This document shows, piece after piece, positions 8,572 to 16,082 of a stretch of 64,000 nt of DNA. Location of the stretch: NCBI GenBank assembly GCA_030152805.1, contig JASLIG010000088.1:1-64000 (forward strand), read 5' to 3'. How positions within the stretch are numbered: position 1 is the stretch's first letter; each line of letters starts with the position of its first letter. The DNA comes from Solirubrobacterales bacterium. Lineage in GTDB: Bacteria > Actinomycetota > Thermoleophilia > Solirubrobacterales > 70-9. The notes beneath the pieces were generated by a model. The model was not told the origin of the DNA and ran no database searches. It was given only the letters and a program-made list of their open reading frames with translations. The translations under genes were made by a program, and so were the position numbers.

Positions 8572-9227
8572 ACGTGCCGCTCGATCACCCTCTGGCCGGC
8601 CCGGGTCAATACGAGTCCTGCGAGGAGTGCGGAACGCCGCTCGACCCGCAGCAGCGCTACTGCGTCAATTGCGCCGCGCGCCGCGGCAACGGGGCCAACC
8701 CGTCATCGCGCTACTTCGCCGCGATGAGCAAGCGCGCCCATCGGCCGGCGCCACGTCCGCCCGCGAAAGCCGCTTCGAACGGCCGGGCGGCTGCCGTTGG
8801 TTTCTTCGCCCTGCTGCCAATCGCGGTTGCGATCGGCGTCGTGGTCGGCCGCGGTGGCAACGACAGTGGCGAAAACGAGGCGCTGCTGGAAGCACTGCGC
8901 AATCAGCCGGCGACGGTCGCGGGGACCAGCGCCGGCGCAACGAGCGCCGCGAGCGCCGACAAGGCGAAAAAAGCAAGGCAGGCGAAGAAGTCGACCAAGG
9001 GCGGAGGCAAGGTCGTGGCAAAGACCAGCAACGGCACCGTTCACCAGGTGCTCGGCTACAAGCCGCCGGCGAAGAAGGTTGAGGAAGACACCCGGCTGGT
9101 TGAAGAAAACCCCGAACAGACGGGCGCCAACTACATCAAAGCGCAGCAGAACCTGCCCGACGTGATCGTCGTCGGCGGCGAAGGCGGCTCCGCGCCAGCG
9201 GCGGCCGGAGGGGCGGGGGAACCATGA
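8568..9227 (+). CDS. Membrane protein with N-terminal zinc ribbon, pst operon
   Basis: 219 aa. The N-terminus has a zinc-ribbon pattern CEEC...CVNC (about residues 18-34). One membrane segment follows (AVGFFALLPIAVAIGVVVG, about 75-94). The remainder is probably outside the cell: low-complexity Ala/Lys-rich, ending in a Gly-rich tail. The architecture (cytoplasmic zinc ribbon, one TM helix, extended exterior) resembles actinobacterial zinc-ribbon membrane proteins of unknown role. ATG overlaps the lipoprotein stop, and its own stop overlaps the following start (ATGA). Confidence 0.7.
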   Translation: MNVPLDHPLAGPGQYESCEECGTPLDPQQRYCVNCAARRGNGANPSSRYFAAMSKRAHRPAPRPPAKAASNGRAAAVGFFALLPIAVAIGVVVGRGGNDSGENEALLEALRNQPATVAGTSAGATSAASADKAKKARQAKKSTKGGGKVVAKTSNGTVHQVLGYKPPAKKVEEDTRLVEENPEQTGANYIKAQQNLPDVIVVGGEGGSAPAAAGGAGEP

Positions 9228-9523
9228 GCGAGGACCTGCGCGCGCAGCGCGATCGGCTGCTGGAGAAGTTCACGATCATGCAGACTGACCTCGGGGGCGC
9301 CTTTTACGAGATGGCGATCCGCGACCACGTGCGGATGGACGTGCTCACACGCAAGGCCGCCGAGCTGCAGCGGGTCGACGCCGAGCTGCTGGCCCTGGAG
9401 CGGGCACTCGAGCTGCAGCGCTCCGATGCCGCCGGCCTCTGCCCCAAGTGCAGCTCGCCCTACGACGCGGCGGATCGCTTCTGCCCACAGTGCGGGCACT
9501 CGCTGACGGCGGTGAAGGCATGA
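9224..9523 (+). CDS. Coiled-coil zinc-ribbon protein, pst operon
   Basis: 99-aa soluble protein. Residues about 1-68 are heptad-rich and likely helical coiled coil. The C-terminus is a zinc ribbon, CPKC then CPQC (about 73-93). It overlaps the previous gene by 4 nt and the next by 4 nt. It may pair with the zinc-ribbon membrane protein just upstream. Function unknown. Confidence 0.7.
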   Translation: MSEDLRAQRDRLLEKFTIMQTDLGGAFYEMAIRDHVRMDVLTRKAAELQRVDAELLALERALELQRSDAAGLCPKCSSPYDAADRFCPQCGHSLTAVKA

Positions 9524-10869
9524 AGGCGACGATCGCAAGCCAGGCCCGCCGTGCAATCGCCGCGGCGGCGACGCTGACCGGAAAGCGCTTCGGCCTGCTC
9601 GTTGCCTCCTCGGTGGTGGCGACCTCGGCGATCGTCGCCAGCGCGATGACCGGGACGGGGGGGAGCGGGGCGCTGGCCGCGCTGCTCGGTCGCAGCCTCG
9701 CCGCCGCCGGCGCTCCGGCCGCGAGCTCCTCGCCGCCGGCAACGAGCCCCGCGCCGAGTCCGCCGAGCTCTCAGCGGCAAGCGACCTCGCCCGCGCCCGA
9801 ACCGTCCTACTCGCCACCGGCAGCCCCCGCAGCGGCGCCGGAACCGGCCCCCGCACCGGCGACAAAGCCTGCGAAGACGCCGGCCGAACCGGCCGGGGAA
9901 GCGGGGCCGGTCAAGCACGTCTTCGTGATCTCGCTGACCAGCCCCGGCTACGAGCGGTCCTTCGGCGCCCAGTCGCAGATGCCCTATCTCTCGGGCACCC
10001 TGCGCCCGCAGGGCGAGCTGCTCGAGAACTACACGCTGCTCGATCCCGGAGCCCTGCCCAACGGGATCGCTGCGATCGGCGGCCAGCCGCCGAACCCGGC
10101 GACCGAGGCAGGCTGCCCCGGATACGAAGCGTTCACCGCCGCGCCGAACGCCAAGGGCGTGCTCAGCGCCCCCGGCTGCGTTTACCCGGTCGAAACGCTT
10201 ACGATCGCTGACCAACTCACGCTGGCCCACCTCGGCTGGCGCGCCTACGAGGCCGGCATGGCCGACGACTCCGGCAAACCGGCGAACTGCGTCCACCCGG
10301 ATCCGGGCGAGCCGAGCACCGCCGCTCAGGCCGGCGGCTACGCGGCAAGCCAGAACCCCTTTGCCTACTTCCACTCGCTGCTCGACCTCGGCGACTGTGC
10401 CGCCAACGACATCCCGCTCGCGCAGCTGAGCAAGGATCTCGCCAAGGCCGAGAGGACGCCGAGCTACTCGTTCATCGCTCCGACCCCCTGCGAATCGGGC
10501 AGCGTGGGCCAGTGCGTTGCCGGCGCAGTGGAAGGGGCAGCCGCCGCCGATGCCTTCCTCTCCGCCTGGGTGCCAAAGATCCTCGCCTCGCCCGCCTACA
10601 AGGCGGACGGCGTCCTCATCGTCAGCTTCTCCGCCGCGAACCCCGCGAGCCCTGGCGACCCGGCGCCCGCCGCAGAACCCCTGCACACCGGCGCCCTGCT
10701 GCTCTCGCCCTTCGCCGCGCCCGGCGGCACCGATCCGGGGCCCTACGACCCGTACTCGGTGCTTCGCTCCAGCGAGGACTTCTTCGGCCTCGATCCACTC
10801 GGCCTCGCCGCCGGCACCAAGGTCAAATCCTTCGCACCCCGCCTCACCCAGCAGAACGGCGGCGACTAG
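9520..10869 (+). CDS. Secreted phosphoesterase-family protein at the end of the pst operon
   Basis: 449-aa exported protein. A hydrophobic N-terminal segment (about 25-45) is followed by a Pro/Ala/Ser-rich linker (about 65-125), then a domain that begins VKHVFVISLTSPGYERSFG and continues MPYLSGTLRPQGELLENY. This is the layout of the phosphoesterase family that includes phospholipase C and AcpA-type acid phosphatases. It is likely to release phosphate from esters at the cell surface, which fits its place in the operon. The catalytic threonine/serine is not obvious and activity is inferred. The ATG at 9520 overlaps the previous stop; upstream codons to 9448 are inside the previous gene. Confidence 0.75.
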   Translation: MKATIASQARRAIAAAATLTGKRFGLLVASSVVATSAIVASAMTGTGGSGALAALLGRSLAAAGAPAASSSPPATSPAPSPPSSQRQATSPAPEPSYSPPAAPAAAPEPAPAPATKPAKTPAEPAGEAGPVKHVFVISLTSPGYERSFGAQSQMPYLSGTLRPQGELLENYTLLDPGALPNGIAAIGGQPPNPATEAGCPGYEAFTAAPNAKGVLSAPGCVYPVETLTIADQLTLAHLGWRAYEAGMADDSGKPANCVHPDPGEPSTAAQAGGYAASQNPFAYFHSLLDLGDCAANDIPLAQLSKDLAKAERTPSYSFIAPTPCESGSVGQCVAGAVEGAAAADAFLSAWVPKILASPAYKADGVLIVSFSAANPASPGDPAPAAEPLHTGALLLSPFAAPGGTDPGPYDPYSVLRSSEDFFGLDPLGLAAGTKVKSFAPRLTQQNGGD

Positions 10870-10905
10870 GGAGCCGGTGGCGGGCCGCTCTAGGATGGCC
10901 CGCAT

Positions 10906-11148
10906 ATGCCCGAGCCCTCGCAGCGGACCAACTGGCGCGCCTGGATCGTCGGTGTCCTCGTCGCGCTCGTCGTCATCGTCGCCCTGCAGAACTCCCAGCA
11001 GGTGCGGGTCGACGTCCTCTTCGTCACCGTCGATGCGCCGTTGATCGTCATCCTCCTCGCCGCCGTCGCGATCGGCGCCCTGATCGGCTACGTCGCCCCG
11101 CTGATCCGCCGTCACCGACGCGACGAGACCAAGCGCCTCTCCTCCTGA
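10906..11148 (+). CDS. LapA-domain small membrane protein
   Basis: 80 aa with two membrane helices (about 12-28 and 43-63) joined by QNSQQVRVDVLFVTVDAPL, the hallmark of the LapA/DUF1049 family, which in enterobacteria takes part in assembly of lipopolysaccharide and related envelope functions. Here the role is unknown. A -10-like TAGGAT at 10891-10896 ends 9 nt before the ATG, so the transcript probably has almost no leader. Confidence 0.8.
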   Translation: MPEPSQRTNWRAWIVGVLVALVVIVALQNSQQVRVDVLFVTVDAPLIVILLAAVAIGALIGYVAPLIRRHRRDETKRLSS

Positions 11149-11248
11149 GCGCCAGCCCGCCTCAGCGCCCCGCCGCTGTTGGATAGCGGCCGGTTTGCGG
11201 TGCGGGATATCGGGGAAAAGCCGAACACGATCCTGGGGAATACCCCTG

Positions 11249-11962
11249 ATGACCGAGGGCCGGACCGGCTGGACAATCGAGCTGATGATTCGAGGGCGAG
11301 AGGGTGACACCGGGGCGAGTCGCTTCGCGGACCGCCACGACGCCGGCCGCAGGCTCACGGCCCGGCTCCTGCCCTTGGCTGAGGAGCGCCCGGTCGTCGT
11401 CGGCCTGCCCCGTGGCGGGGTGCCGGTGGCCGAGGAGATCGCGATTGCGCTGGGCGCGCCGTTGGAGATCCTCGCCGTGCGCAAGCTCGGTGCTCCGCAC
11501 AACCCCGAGTACGGCATCGGCGCGATCGCCGAGGGAGGCACGCGCGTCTTCGACCCCGAGGCGCTCGCCGTGCTGGGCATCGACAACCGCGCCCTGGAAG
11601 AGCTCGTGGCGCGCGAGAGCGCCGAGCTGCGGCGCCGGGTCGATGCCTACCGCGCCGGTCGCGAGCCCCTGCCGCTGCGGCGACGCACCGTGATCGTCGT
11701 TGACGACGGGGTGGCGACGGGCGTAACCGACACCGCCGCCCTGCGCGCGGTCCGCCGCCGTCAGCCCCACCGCCTGATCCTTGCCGTCCCCGTTTGCGCC
11801 CCCGACTCGGCCGCGCGGCTGCGCGGCGAGGCGGACGAGGTGGTCTGCCTGCTCGAACCGCACCAGCTCTACGGTGTCGGCCAGTGGTACCGGGACTTCT
11901 CGCAAGTCTCCGACGCCGAGGTCATCGCCGCGCTCGGCACGGTGGGGAACGCCGCCGCCTGA
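11249..11962 (+). CDS. Phosphoribosyltransferase-domain protein
   Basis: About 237 aa from the ATG at 11249, or 225 from the ATG at 11285. Type I PRTase fold: GLPRGGVPVAEEIA near the start and the PRPP-binding loop VIVVDDGVATGVT near residue 150. This belongs to the stand-alone family annotated as putative phosphoribosyl transferases, sometimes fused to hydrolases elsewhere. Substrate unknown. The start is uncertain: the frame is open to 11195, but family similarity begins near the RFADRHDAGRRL stretch, which favours 11285 or 11249. Confidence 0.75.
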   Translation: MTEGRTGWTIELMIRGREGDTGASRFADRHDAGRRLTARLLPLAEERPVVVGLPRGGVPVAEEIAIALGAPLEILAVRKLGAPHNPEYGIGAIAEGGTRVFDPEALAVLGIDNRALEELVARESAELRRRVDAYRAGREPLPLRRRTVIVVDDGVATGVTDTAALRAVRRRQPHRLILAVPVCAPDSAARLRGEADEVVCLLEPHQLYGVGQWYRDFSQVSDAEVIAALGTVGNAAA

Positions 11963-12029
11963 GCTGGGTCACGGGAAAGCCGCAACCTATCGGCGGGTTC
12001 CTGCGGATGGAGCGTCGCCGCCGCGGCCC

Positions 12030-12035
12030 TAGGCT
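12030..12035 (+). promoter_or_regulatory. -10 element TAGGCT, leaderless start
   Basis: TAGGCT ends exactly 6 nt before the ATG at 12042, so transcription should start at or next to the start codon. No Shine-Dalgarno sequence is present. Confidence 0.5.
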
Positions 12036-12041
12036 CGATGG

Positions 12042-13148
12042 ATGTCGACCGACGGAGATCGCGGCGAGAAACAACGGGTCCTGATCGCCGGCGGTGGTGT
12101 CGCCGGCATTGAGGCGGCGCTGGCCCTGCAGGATCTCGCCGCGGGGCGGGTCGCGGTCGACATCTACGATCCGCTGCCCGAGTTCGTCTTCAAGCCGTTT
12201 GCGATCGGTGAGCCCTACGGCGCCTCTCGCTCATTTCGCTACCGGACCCGGCGCCTCTGCGAGCGCAGCGGCGCTTCTTTTCACGCCGGCAGCATCGCCT
12301 CGGTCGATCCCCGGCGGAAGCAGGCGGTGACCGGGGATGGCGAGCGCCTGTCCTATGACTTTCTCGTCGTCGCCAGTGGGGCGCGGATGCTCTGGGCGGT
12401 GCCGGGTGCCGTCACCTTTTGGGGCGTCGCCGACGAAGGCCTCCTCGGCGACGCGATCGTCGATCTGCGCGCCGGCTCCTTGCGCCACGTCGTCTTTGCC
12501 ATGCCCGCTGGTCACAGCTGGGTCCTGCCGCTCTATGAGCTGGCCCTGCTGGCGGCAACCGATGCGGCGAAGCGGCGTCGCGGCGAGACGCGGGTGACCA
12601 TCGTCACCCCCGAGGGGGCGCCGCTGGAGGCGCTCGGTCGCGGTATTCGCGAGCCGTTCCTGGCGATGCTGGCCGATCGCGGCGTCGAGGTGATCGCGGG
12701 CACGCGGCCGCTCAGATTCGAGCACGGACGCCTGCGAATCGCGCCGGGGGCGCCGATCGACGCCGACGCGGCGATCGCGCTGCCGCGCCTCGAGGGCAGG
12801 CGCATCGCCGGCATCCCGCACGACGACGAGGGGTTCATCGGCGTCGACGGGCATTGCGCCGTGCCTGGCTGCGACCGCCTGTATGCGATCGGTGACGTCA
12901 CCGACCTTCCGGTCAAGCAGGGCGGCCTCGCCACCCAGCAGGCCGACACCGCCGCCGAAGCGATCGCGGCGGCCGTGGGCGCGGACGTTCGTCCCCAGTC
13001 CTTCGATCCGATCCTGCACGGGATTCTCTGGACCGGACGCAGGACCACCGCGCGCTACCTGACGCCGCTCGTCGATGCAATCGAAGGCGAGACCGGCCCA
13101 CCGGTCGGCTTCGCGGTCGGTTCCTTTGGGCCGGCCCAGGCACGTTAG
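12042..13148 (+). CDS. FAD-dependent pyridine nucleotide-disulfide oxidoreductase (NDH-2/SQR-like)
   Basis: 368-aa flavoprotein. FAD-binding Rossmann motif VLIAGGGVAGIEAALAL is at about 12-28, the second motif VVASGARM at about 110, and the FAD-closing LYAIGDVTDLPVKQGGLA at about 285-302. Overall it resembles type II NADH dehydrogenases and sulfide:quinone reductases. The conserved SQR cysteine pair is not evident, so an NDH-2-like role is the more likely guess. Single gene with a leaderless promoter. Confidence 0.75.
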   Translation: MSTDGDRGEKQRVLIAGGGVAGIEAALALQDLAAGRVAVDIYDPLPEFVFKPFAIGEPYGASRSFRYRTRRLCERSGASFHAGSIASVDPRRKQAVTGDGERLSYDFLVVASGARMLWAVPGAVTFWGVADEGLLGDAIVDLRAGSLRHVVFAMPAGHSWVLPLYELALLAATDAAKRRRGETRVTIVTPEGAPLEALGRGIREPFLAMLADRGVEVIAGTRPLRFEHGRLRIAPGAPIDADAAIALPRLEGRRIAGIPHDDEGFIGVDGHCAVPGCDRLYAIGDVTDLPVKQGGLATQQADTAAEAIAAAVGADVRPQSFDPILHGILWTGRRTTARYLTPLVDAIEGETGPPVGFAVGSFGPAQAR

Positions 13149-13162
13149 CCGCGCCGTCCGGG

Positions 13163-13168
13163 CATGAT
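13163..13168 (+). promoter_or_regulatory. -10 element CATGAT, leaderless start
   Basis: CATGAT ends 6 nt before the GTG at 13175. The spacing matches that of other genes in the window. Confidence 0.45.
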
Positions 13169-13174
13169 GGAGCG

Positions 13175-13909
13175 GTGAGTGACCCCGTCGTCCAGCGCTA
13201 CCGCGCCGCCCGCCGAGACCGTGAGTTGGCCCTGATCGAGGGATTTCACGCGCTCAAGCACGCGTTGCGCTTCGGCGCCGAGGTGATCGAGGCGGTGGCG
13301 GTCGACGCCGCCGAGCTGGAACGGCTGGCGCGGGAGCTCGCCCCCGACCTCGAGGGCACGCTGGCTGAGCGGACGGCGCCAGTGGGGGCGGACCTGCTCG
13401 CCCAGCTGGTCCCACACGCACCCCGCACGGGCGTGATCGCGATCGCCCGGCGCCCCGCCGTCGATGTCGCCGCCACAATCGCCGACTCGCGCCCGGCGCC
13501 GCTGGTGCTGCTCGAGGACCCGCGCACGATGGGCAACATGGGCGCCTGCGTGCGGGTCGCGGCGGCGGCCGATGCGGCCGGCGTGCTGACGACGGGCAGC
13601 AACGATCCCTGGCATCCGGAGGCGCTGCGCGGCGCCGCTGGGCTCCACTTCGCGCTGCCGGTCGCCCCGGTCGCCTCGGTTCCCTCGAGCGACCGCCCGC
13701 TCGTCGCGATCGATCCCGAGGGCGAGCCGCTCGGCGCCGGCGACCTCGACCCGCGCTCGATTTTCGCCTTCGGCACGGAGCGCTACGGGCTCAGCGACGG
13801 GTTGCTCGAGCGCGCCGACGCCCGCCTCGCGATCCCAATGCGGGAGGGCGTCTCCAGCCTCAACCTGGCGACGGCGGTCTCCGCCGTGCTCTTCTCGCGG
13901 TCGCTTTGA
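13175..13909 (+). CDS. TrmH/SpoU-family RNA methyltransferase
   Basis: 244-aa SAM-dependent 2'-O-ribose methyltransferase with the SPOUT trefoil knot. Motif 1 reads LEDPRTMGNMGACVRVAAA (about 110-128), motif 2 FAFGTERYGLSD (about 195), and motif 3 PMREGVSSLNLATAVSAVLF (about 220-239). The N-terminus looks like the RNA-binding substrate domain, with LIEGFHALKHAL. Target (rRNA or tRNA) cannot be told. Motif 1 usually reads DPxNxGxxxR, and here it is slightly changed (DPRTMGNMGACVR). Confidence 0.85.
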   Translation: MSDPVVQRYRAARRDRELALIEGFHALKHALRFGAEVIEAVAVDAAELERLARELAPDLEGTLAERTAPVGADLLAQLVPHAPRTGVIAIARRPAVDVAATIADSRPAPLVLLEDPRTMGNMGACVRVAAAADAAGVLTTGSNDPWHPEALRGAAGLHFALPVAPVASVPSSDRPLVAIDPEGEPLGAGDLDPRSIFAFGTERYGLSDGLLERADARLAIPMREGVSSLNLATAVSAVLFSRSL

Positions 13910-13930
13910 ACCTGGGCGCCCGTGCCTTCG

Positions 13931-13936
13931 TAGACA
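13931..13936 (+). promoter_or_regulatory. -10 element TAGACA, leaderless start
   Basis: TAGACA ends 6 nt before the ATG at 13943. Confidence 0.4.
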
Positions 13937-13942
13937 GGGCCG

Positions 13943-14281
13943 ATGAAGAGGATCGCTGCCGCCATCGCCCTCGTCATGGTGCTGCTCGCCAGCCAGGCCG
14001 CCCCCGCGGCGGGACCGGCGCCGGCCCAGTCCAGTGCCTCGAAAACGGTCACCATCGACAACTTCGAATTCATGCCCGGCAAGCTGCAAGTGAGCAAGGG
14101 CACGCGGGTCGTCTTCGCCAACACCTCGGGCACCACTCACACCGCTACCGACAAGGGCGCCTTCGACACCGGTCGCATCAAGGCGGGCAAGTCGGTGGCG
14201 GTGCGCTTCCAGCAGAAGGGGACATTCAGCTATCACTGCAAGATCCACCCCTTCATGCATGGCAAGATCGTCGTCGGCTGA
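13943..14281 (+). CDS. Secreted cupredoxin (plastocyanin-like copper protein)
   Basis: 112 aa with a Sec signal peptide (core IAAAIALVMVLLASQA, cleavage near 24-28). The mature domain has the type 1 copper ligands: His in TTHTATDKG and the C-terminal loop YHCKIHPFMHG giving Cys, His and Met. It probably carries electrons outside the membrane. No partner oxidase is adjacent, and a leaderless promoter lies in front. A second cupredoxin is encoded at 21437-22006. Confidence 0.88.
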   Translation: MKRIAAAIALVMVLLASQAAPAAGPAPAQSSASKTVTIDNFEFMPGKLQVSKGTRVVFANTSGTTHTATDKGAFDTGRIKAGKSVAVRFQQKGTFSYHCKIHPFMHGKIVVG

Positions 14282-14337
14282 GGTAGCGTGCGCATAGCGC
14301 TTTTTGCGCATTCCGTAACCAGCCGAAAGGAATCACC

Positions 14338-14727
14338 GTGCCCCTTGCCGACATCAATTTTGGAGAAGCCCTCCTCGTTGCCTTCGAGGTCTTCTTCTTC
14401 GTGATCTGGATCTGGATTCTGATCACGATCCTCACCGACCTCTTCCGCGACCACGAGACCTCCGGCTGGGTCAAGGCCGCCTGGGTGCTCTTCCTCGTCT
14501 TCATCCCCTTCCTGACGGCGCTGATCTACCTGATCGCGCGCGGCAGCGGCATGCGCGAACGGACGATCAAGGCCCAGGCCGAGGCCAAGCAGCACTTCGA
14601 CTCCTACGTCCGCGAACAGGCCCACACGACCCCGGCGGACGAACTGCACAAGCTCAACGAGCTGAAGGAAAAGGGTGCCCTCTCAGCCGATGAGTTCGAC
14701 AAAGCGAAGGCGAAACTCCTCGCCTAG
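14338..14727 (+). CDS. PLDc_N/SHOCT-domain membrane protein
   Basis: 129 aa. Two membrane helices in the N-terminal half (about 10-33 and 47-67) have the FVIWIWILITILTDLFRD look of the phospholipase D nuclease N-terminal family. The C-terminus is a SHOCT motif, ELHKLNELKEKGALSADEFD, a short domain found at protein ends. Starts with GTG after AAAGGAATC. Function unknown. Confidence 0.75.
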   Translation: MPLADINFGEALLVAFEVFFFVIWIWILITILTDLFRDHETSGWVKAAWVLFLVFIPFLTALIYLIARGSGMRERTIKAQAEAKQHFDSYVREQAHTTPADELHKLNELKEKGALSADEFDKAKAKLLA

Positions 14728-14734
14728 TCGGCGC

Positions 14735-14766
14735 CACGCGCGCGCCGAGCGCTCGGCGCGCGCGTG
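14735..14766. terminator. Perfect 32-bp palindrome after the SHOCT gene
   Basis: CACGCGCGCGCCGAGC and its exact reverse complement abut with no spacer (14735-14766), 8 nt after the stop, followed by ATTTCTCC. Likely a transcription terminator. Confidence 0.6.
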
Positions 14767-14861
14767 ATTTCTCCTGCTTGCAGGCGATTTCTGCAACCAA
14801 AGTTGCAAGTTATTAGCAACTCCTAACAATCTCGGCAGCGCTTCGCTACCGTGCGCCGCCG

Positions 14862-16082
14862 ATGCGCGTTCCCCCTCGCGGTAATTCTTGGCGGCTGCTG
14901 CTGCCCGCGGTGCTGCTGCTCGTTCTCCTCTGCGCGGTTGCCTCGGCGCCCGCCAAAGACCTCGAAGAAAAGCTGCAGACGACGCAGGGCAAGCTCAGCC
15001 ACGTGCGCGAAGACCAGAGCGCTCTGGCGGCGACGATCGCCGAACAGAACAGGGCGATCGACTCGATGATCGGCGAAGTCTCCGAGCTGCGTCAGAAGCA
15101 GGCGGCGGTCTCCTCCGAACTTGCCGCCAAGCAGGAGGAACTCGACCGGGCCACGGCGGAGCTGGTAGCCGACCAGCGACATCTGGCGCGGGTGCGGGCA
15201 CGGCTGCGGCGCGCGCTCGCGGTGCTGAGCGATCGCCTCGTCGCGATCTACGAGGCCGGCAATCCCGACATGATCAACGTCGTCCTCGAGTCGGCCAGCT
15301 GGTCCGAGGTGAACACGCGCGCCAGCTATCTCAACCAGATTCAGGAATACGACGACGCGGTCGCCTCACGGGTGAAGGCGCTTCGCGACGAGGCGCGCGC
15401 CGCGGTCGAGCGGATGACCGCCGTGCGGGCGCGGATCAAAGGAGCGCGCGACGAGATCGCGGTCAAGGAGCGCGAAGTCGCCGCGGCGCGTGAGGAAGCC
15501 GAGGCGCGCTTCGCCGAACTGAAGTCGGCGCAGGCCGAGCGGCAGGAAGCGCTCGAATCGCTCGAATCGCGCGAAGAAGCGCTCGGCAACAATCTCGCGG
15601 CGATCTCCGAACAGATCGCCAGCACGACCGGCGCGCCGGCGCCGGTCACCGGCACGCCGGCGCCGCTGACCCCCGGCCAGAGCGCCGACTACATCTCCGA
15701 AAGCCAGGCCAGCGTGCCGAGCGAGGCGCCGCCGGCGGTCGCGGCCGCGATTGAAGCCGCCAACTCGATCGCCACCACGCCGTACGTCTGGGGCGGAGGT
15801 CACGGCTCCTTCGAATCCTCAGGCTACGACTGCTCGGGTTCGGTCAGCTTCGCCCTGCACGGCGGTGGCTTCCTCGAAAGCCCGCTCGACTCGACCGGCC
15901 TCGAGACCTGGGGCGAACCCGGCCCCGGGCAGTGGATCACCGTCTACGCCAACTCGGGCCACGCCTGGGTGATCATCGCCGGCCTCGCCTTCGACACCGT
16001 CGGCGGCCCCGGCCCCCGCTGGCACCCGGAACCGGTGAGCTCCACGGAAGGCTTCATCGCCCGACACCCTCCGGGCTATTGA
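14862..16082 (+). CDS. NlpC/P60 peptidoglycan hydrolase with coiled coil
   Basis: 406-aa secreted cell-wall hydrolase. A signal segment (LLLPAVLLLVLLCAVASAPA, about 12-31) precedes a long coiled coil (about 35-245, PcsB/CwlO-like), then a Thr/Pro linker and a C-terminal NlpC/P60 domain. Catalytic Cys is in YDCSGSVSFAL (about 323) and His in GHAWVIIAG (about 367). It cuts peptide cross-links during growth or division, and the coiled coil probably links to FtsEX, which is not in this window. A -10-like TACCGT (14847-14852) ends 9 nt before ATG. Its end overlaps the convergent gene by 7 nt. Confidence 0.88.
   Translation: MRVPPRGNSWRLLLPAVLLLVLLCAVASAPAKDLEEKLQTTQGKLSHVREDQSALAATIAEQNRAIDSMIGEVSELRQKQAAVSSELAAKQEELDRATAELVADQRHLARVRARLRRALAVLSDRLVAIYEAGNPDMINVVLESASWSEVNTRASYLNQIQEYDDAVASRVKALRDEARAAVERMTAVRARIKGARDEIAVKEREVAAAREEAEARFAELKSAQAERQEALESLESREEALGNNLAAISEQIASTTGAPAPVTGTPAPLTPGQSADYISESQASVPSEAPPAVAAAIEAANSIATTPYVWGGGHGSFESSGYDCSGSVSFALHGGGFLESPLDSTGLETWGEPGPGQWITVYANSGHAWVIIAGLAFDTVGGPGPRWHPEPVSSTEGFIARHPPGY

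Noticed and set aside
9460..11586. Long minus-strand open frame of 708 codons
   Set aside because: It lies opposite the secreted phosphoesterase, LapA-like and phosphoribosyltransferase genes, is Arg/Gly-rich with no family pattern, and is typical of high-GC antisense frames.
14767..14861. Possible riboswitch (c-di-AMP type) before the NlpC/P60 gene
   Set aside because: This gene class often has such a switch in actinobacteria, but the conserved blocks are not present; only short inverted repeats around GTTGC/GCAAC are seen.
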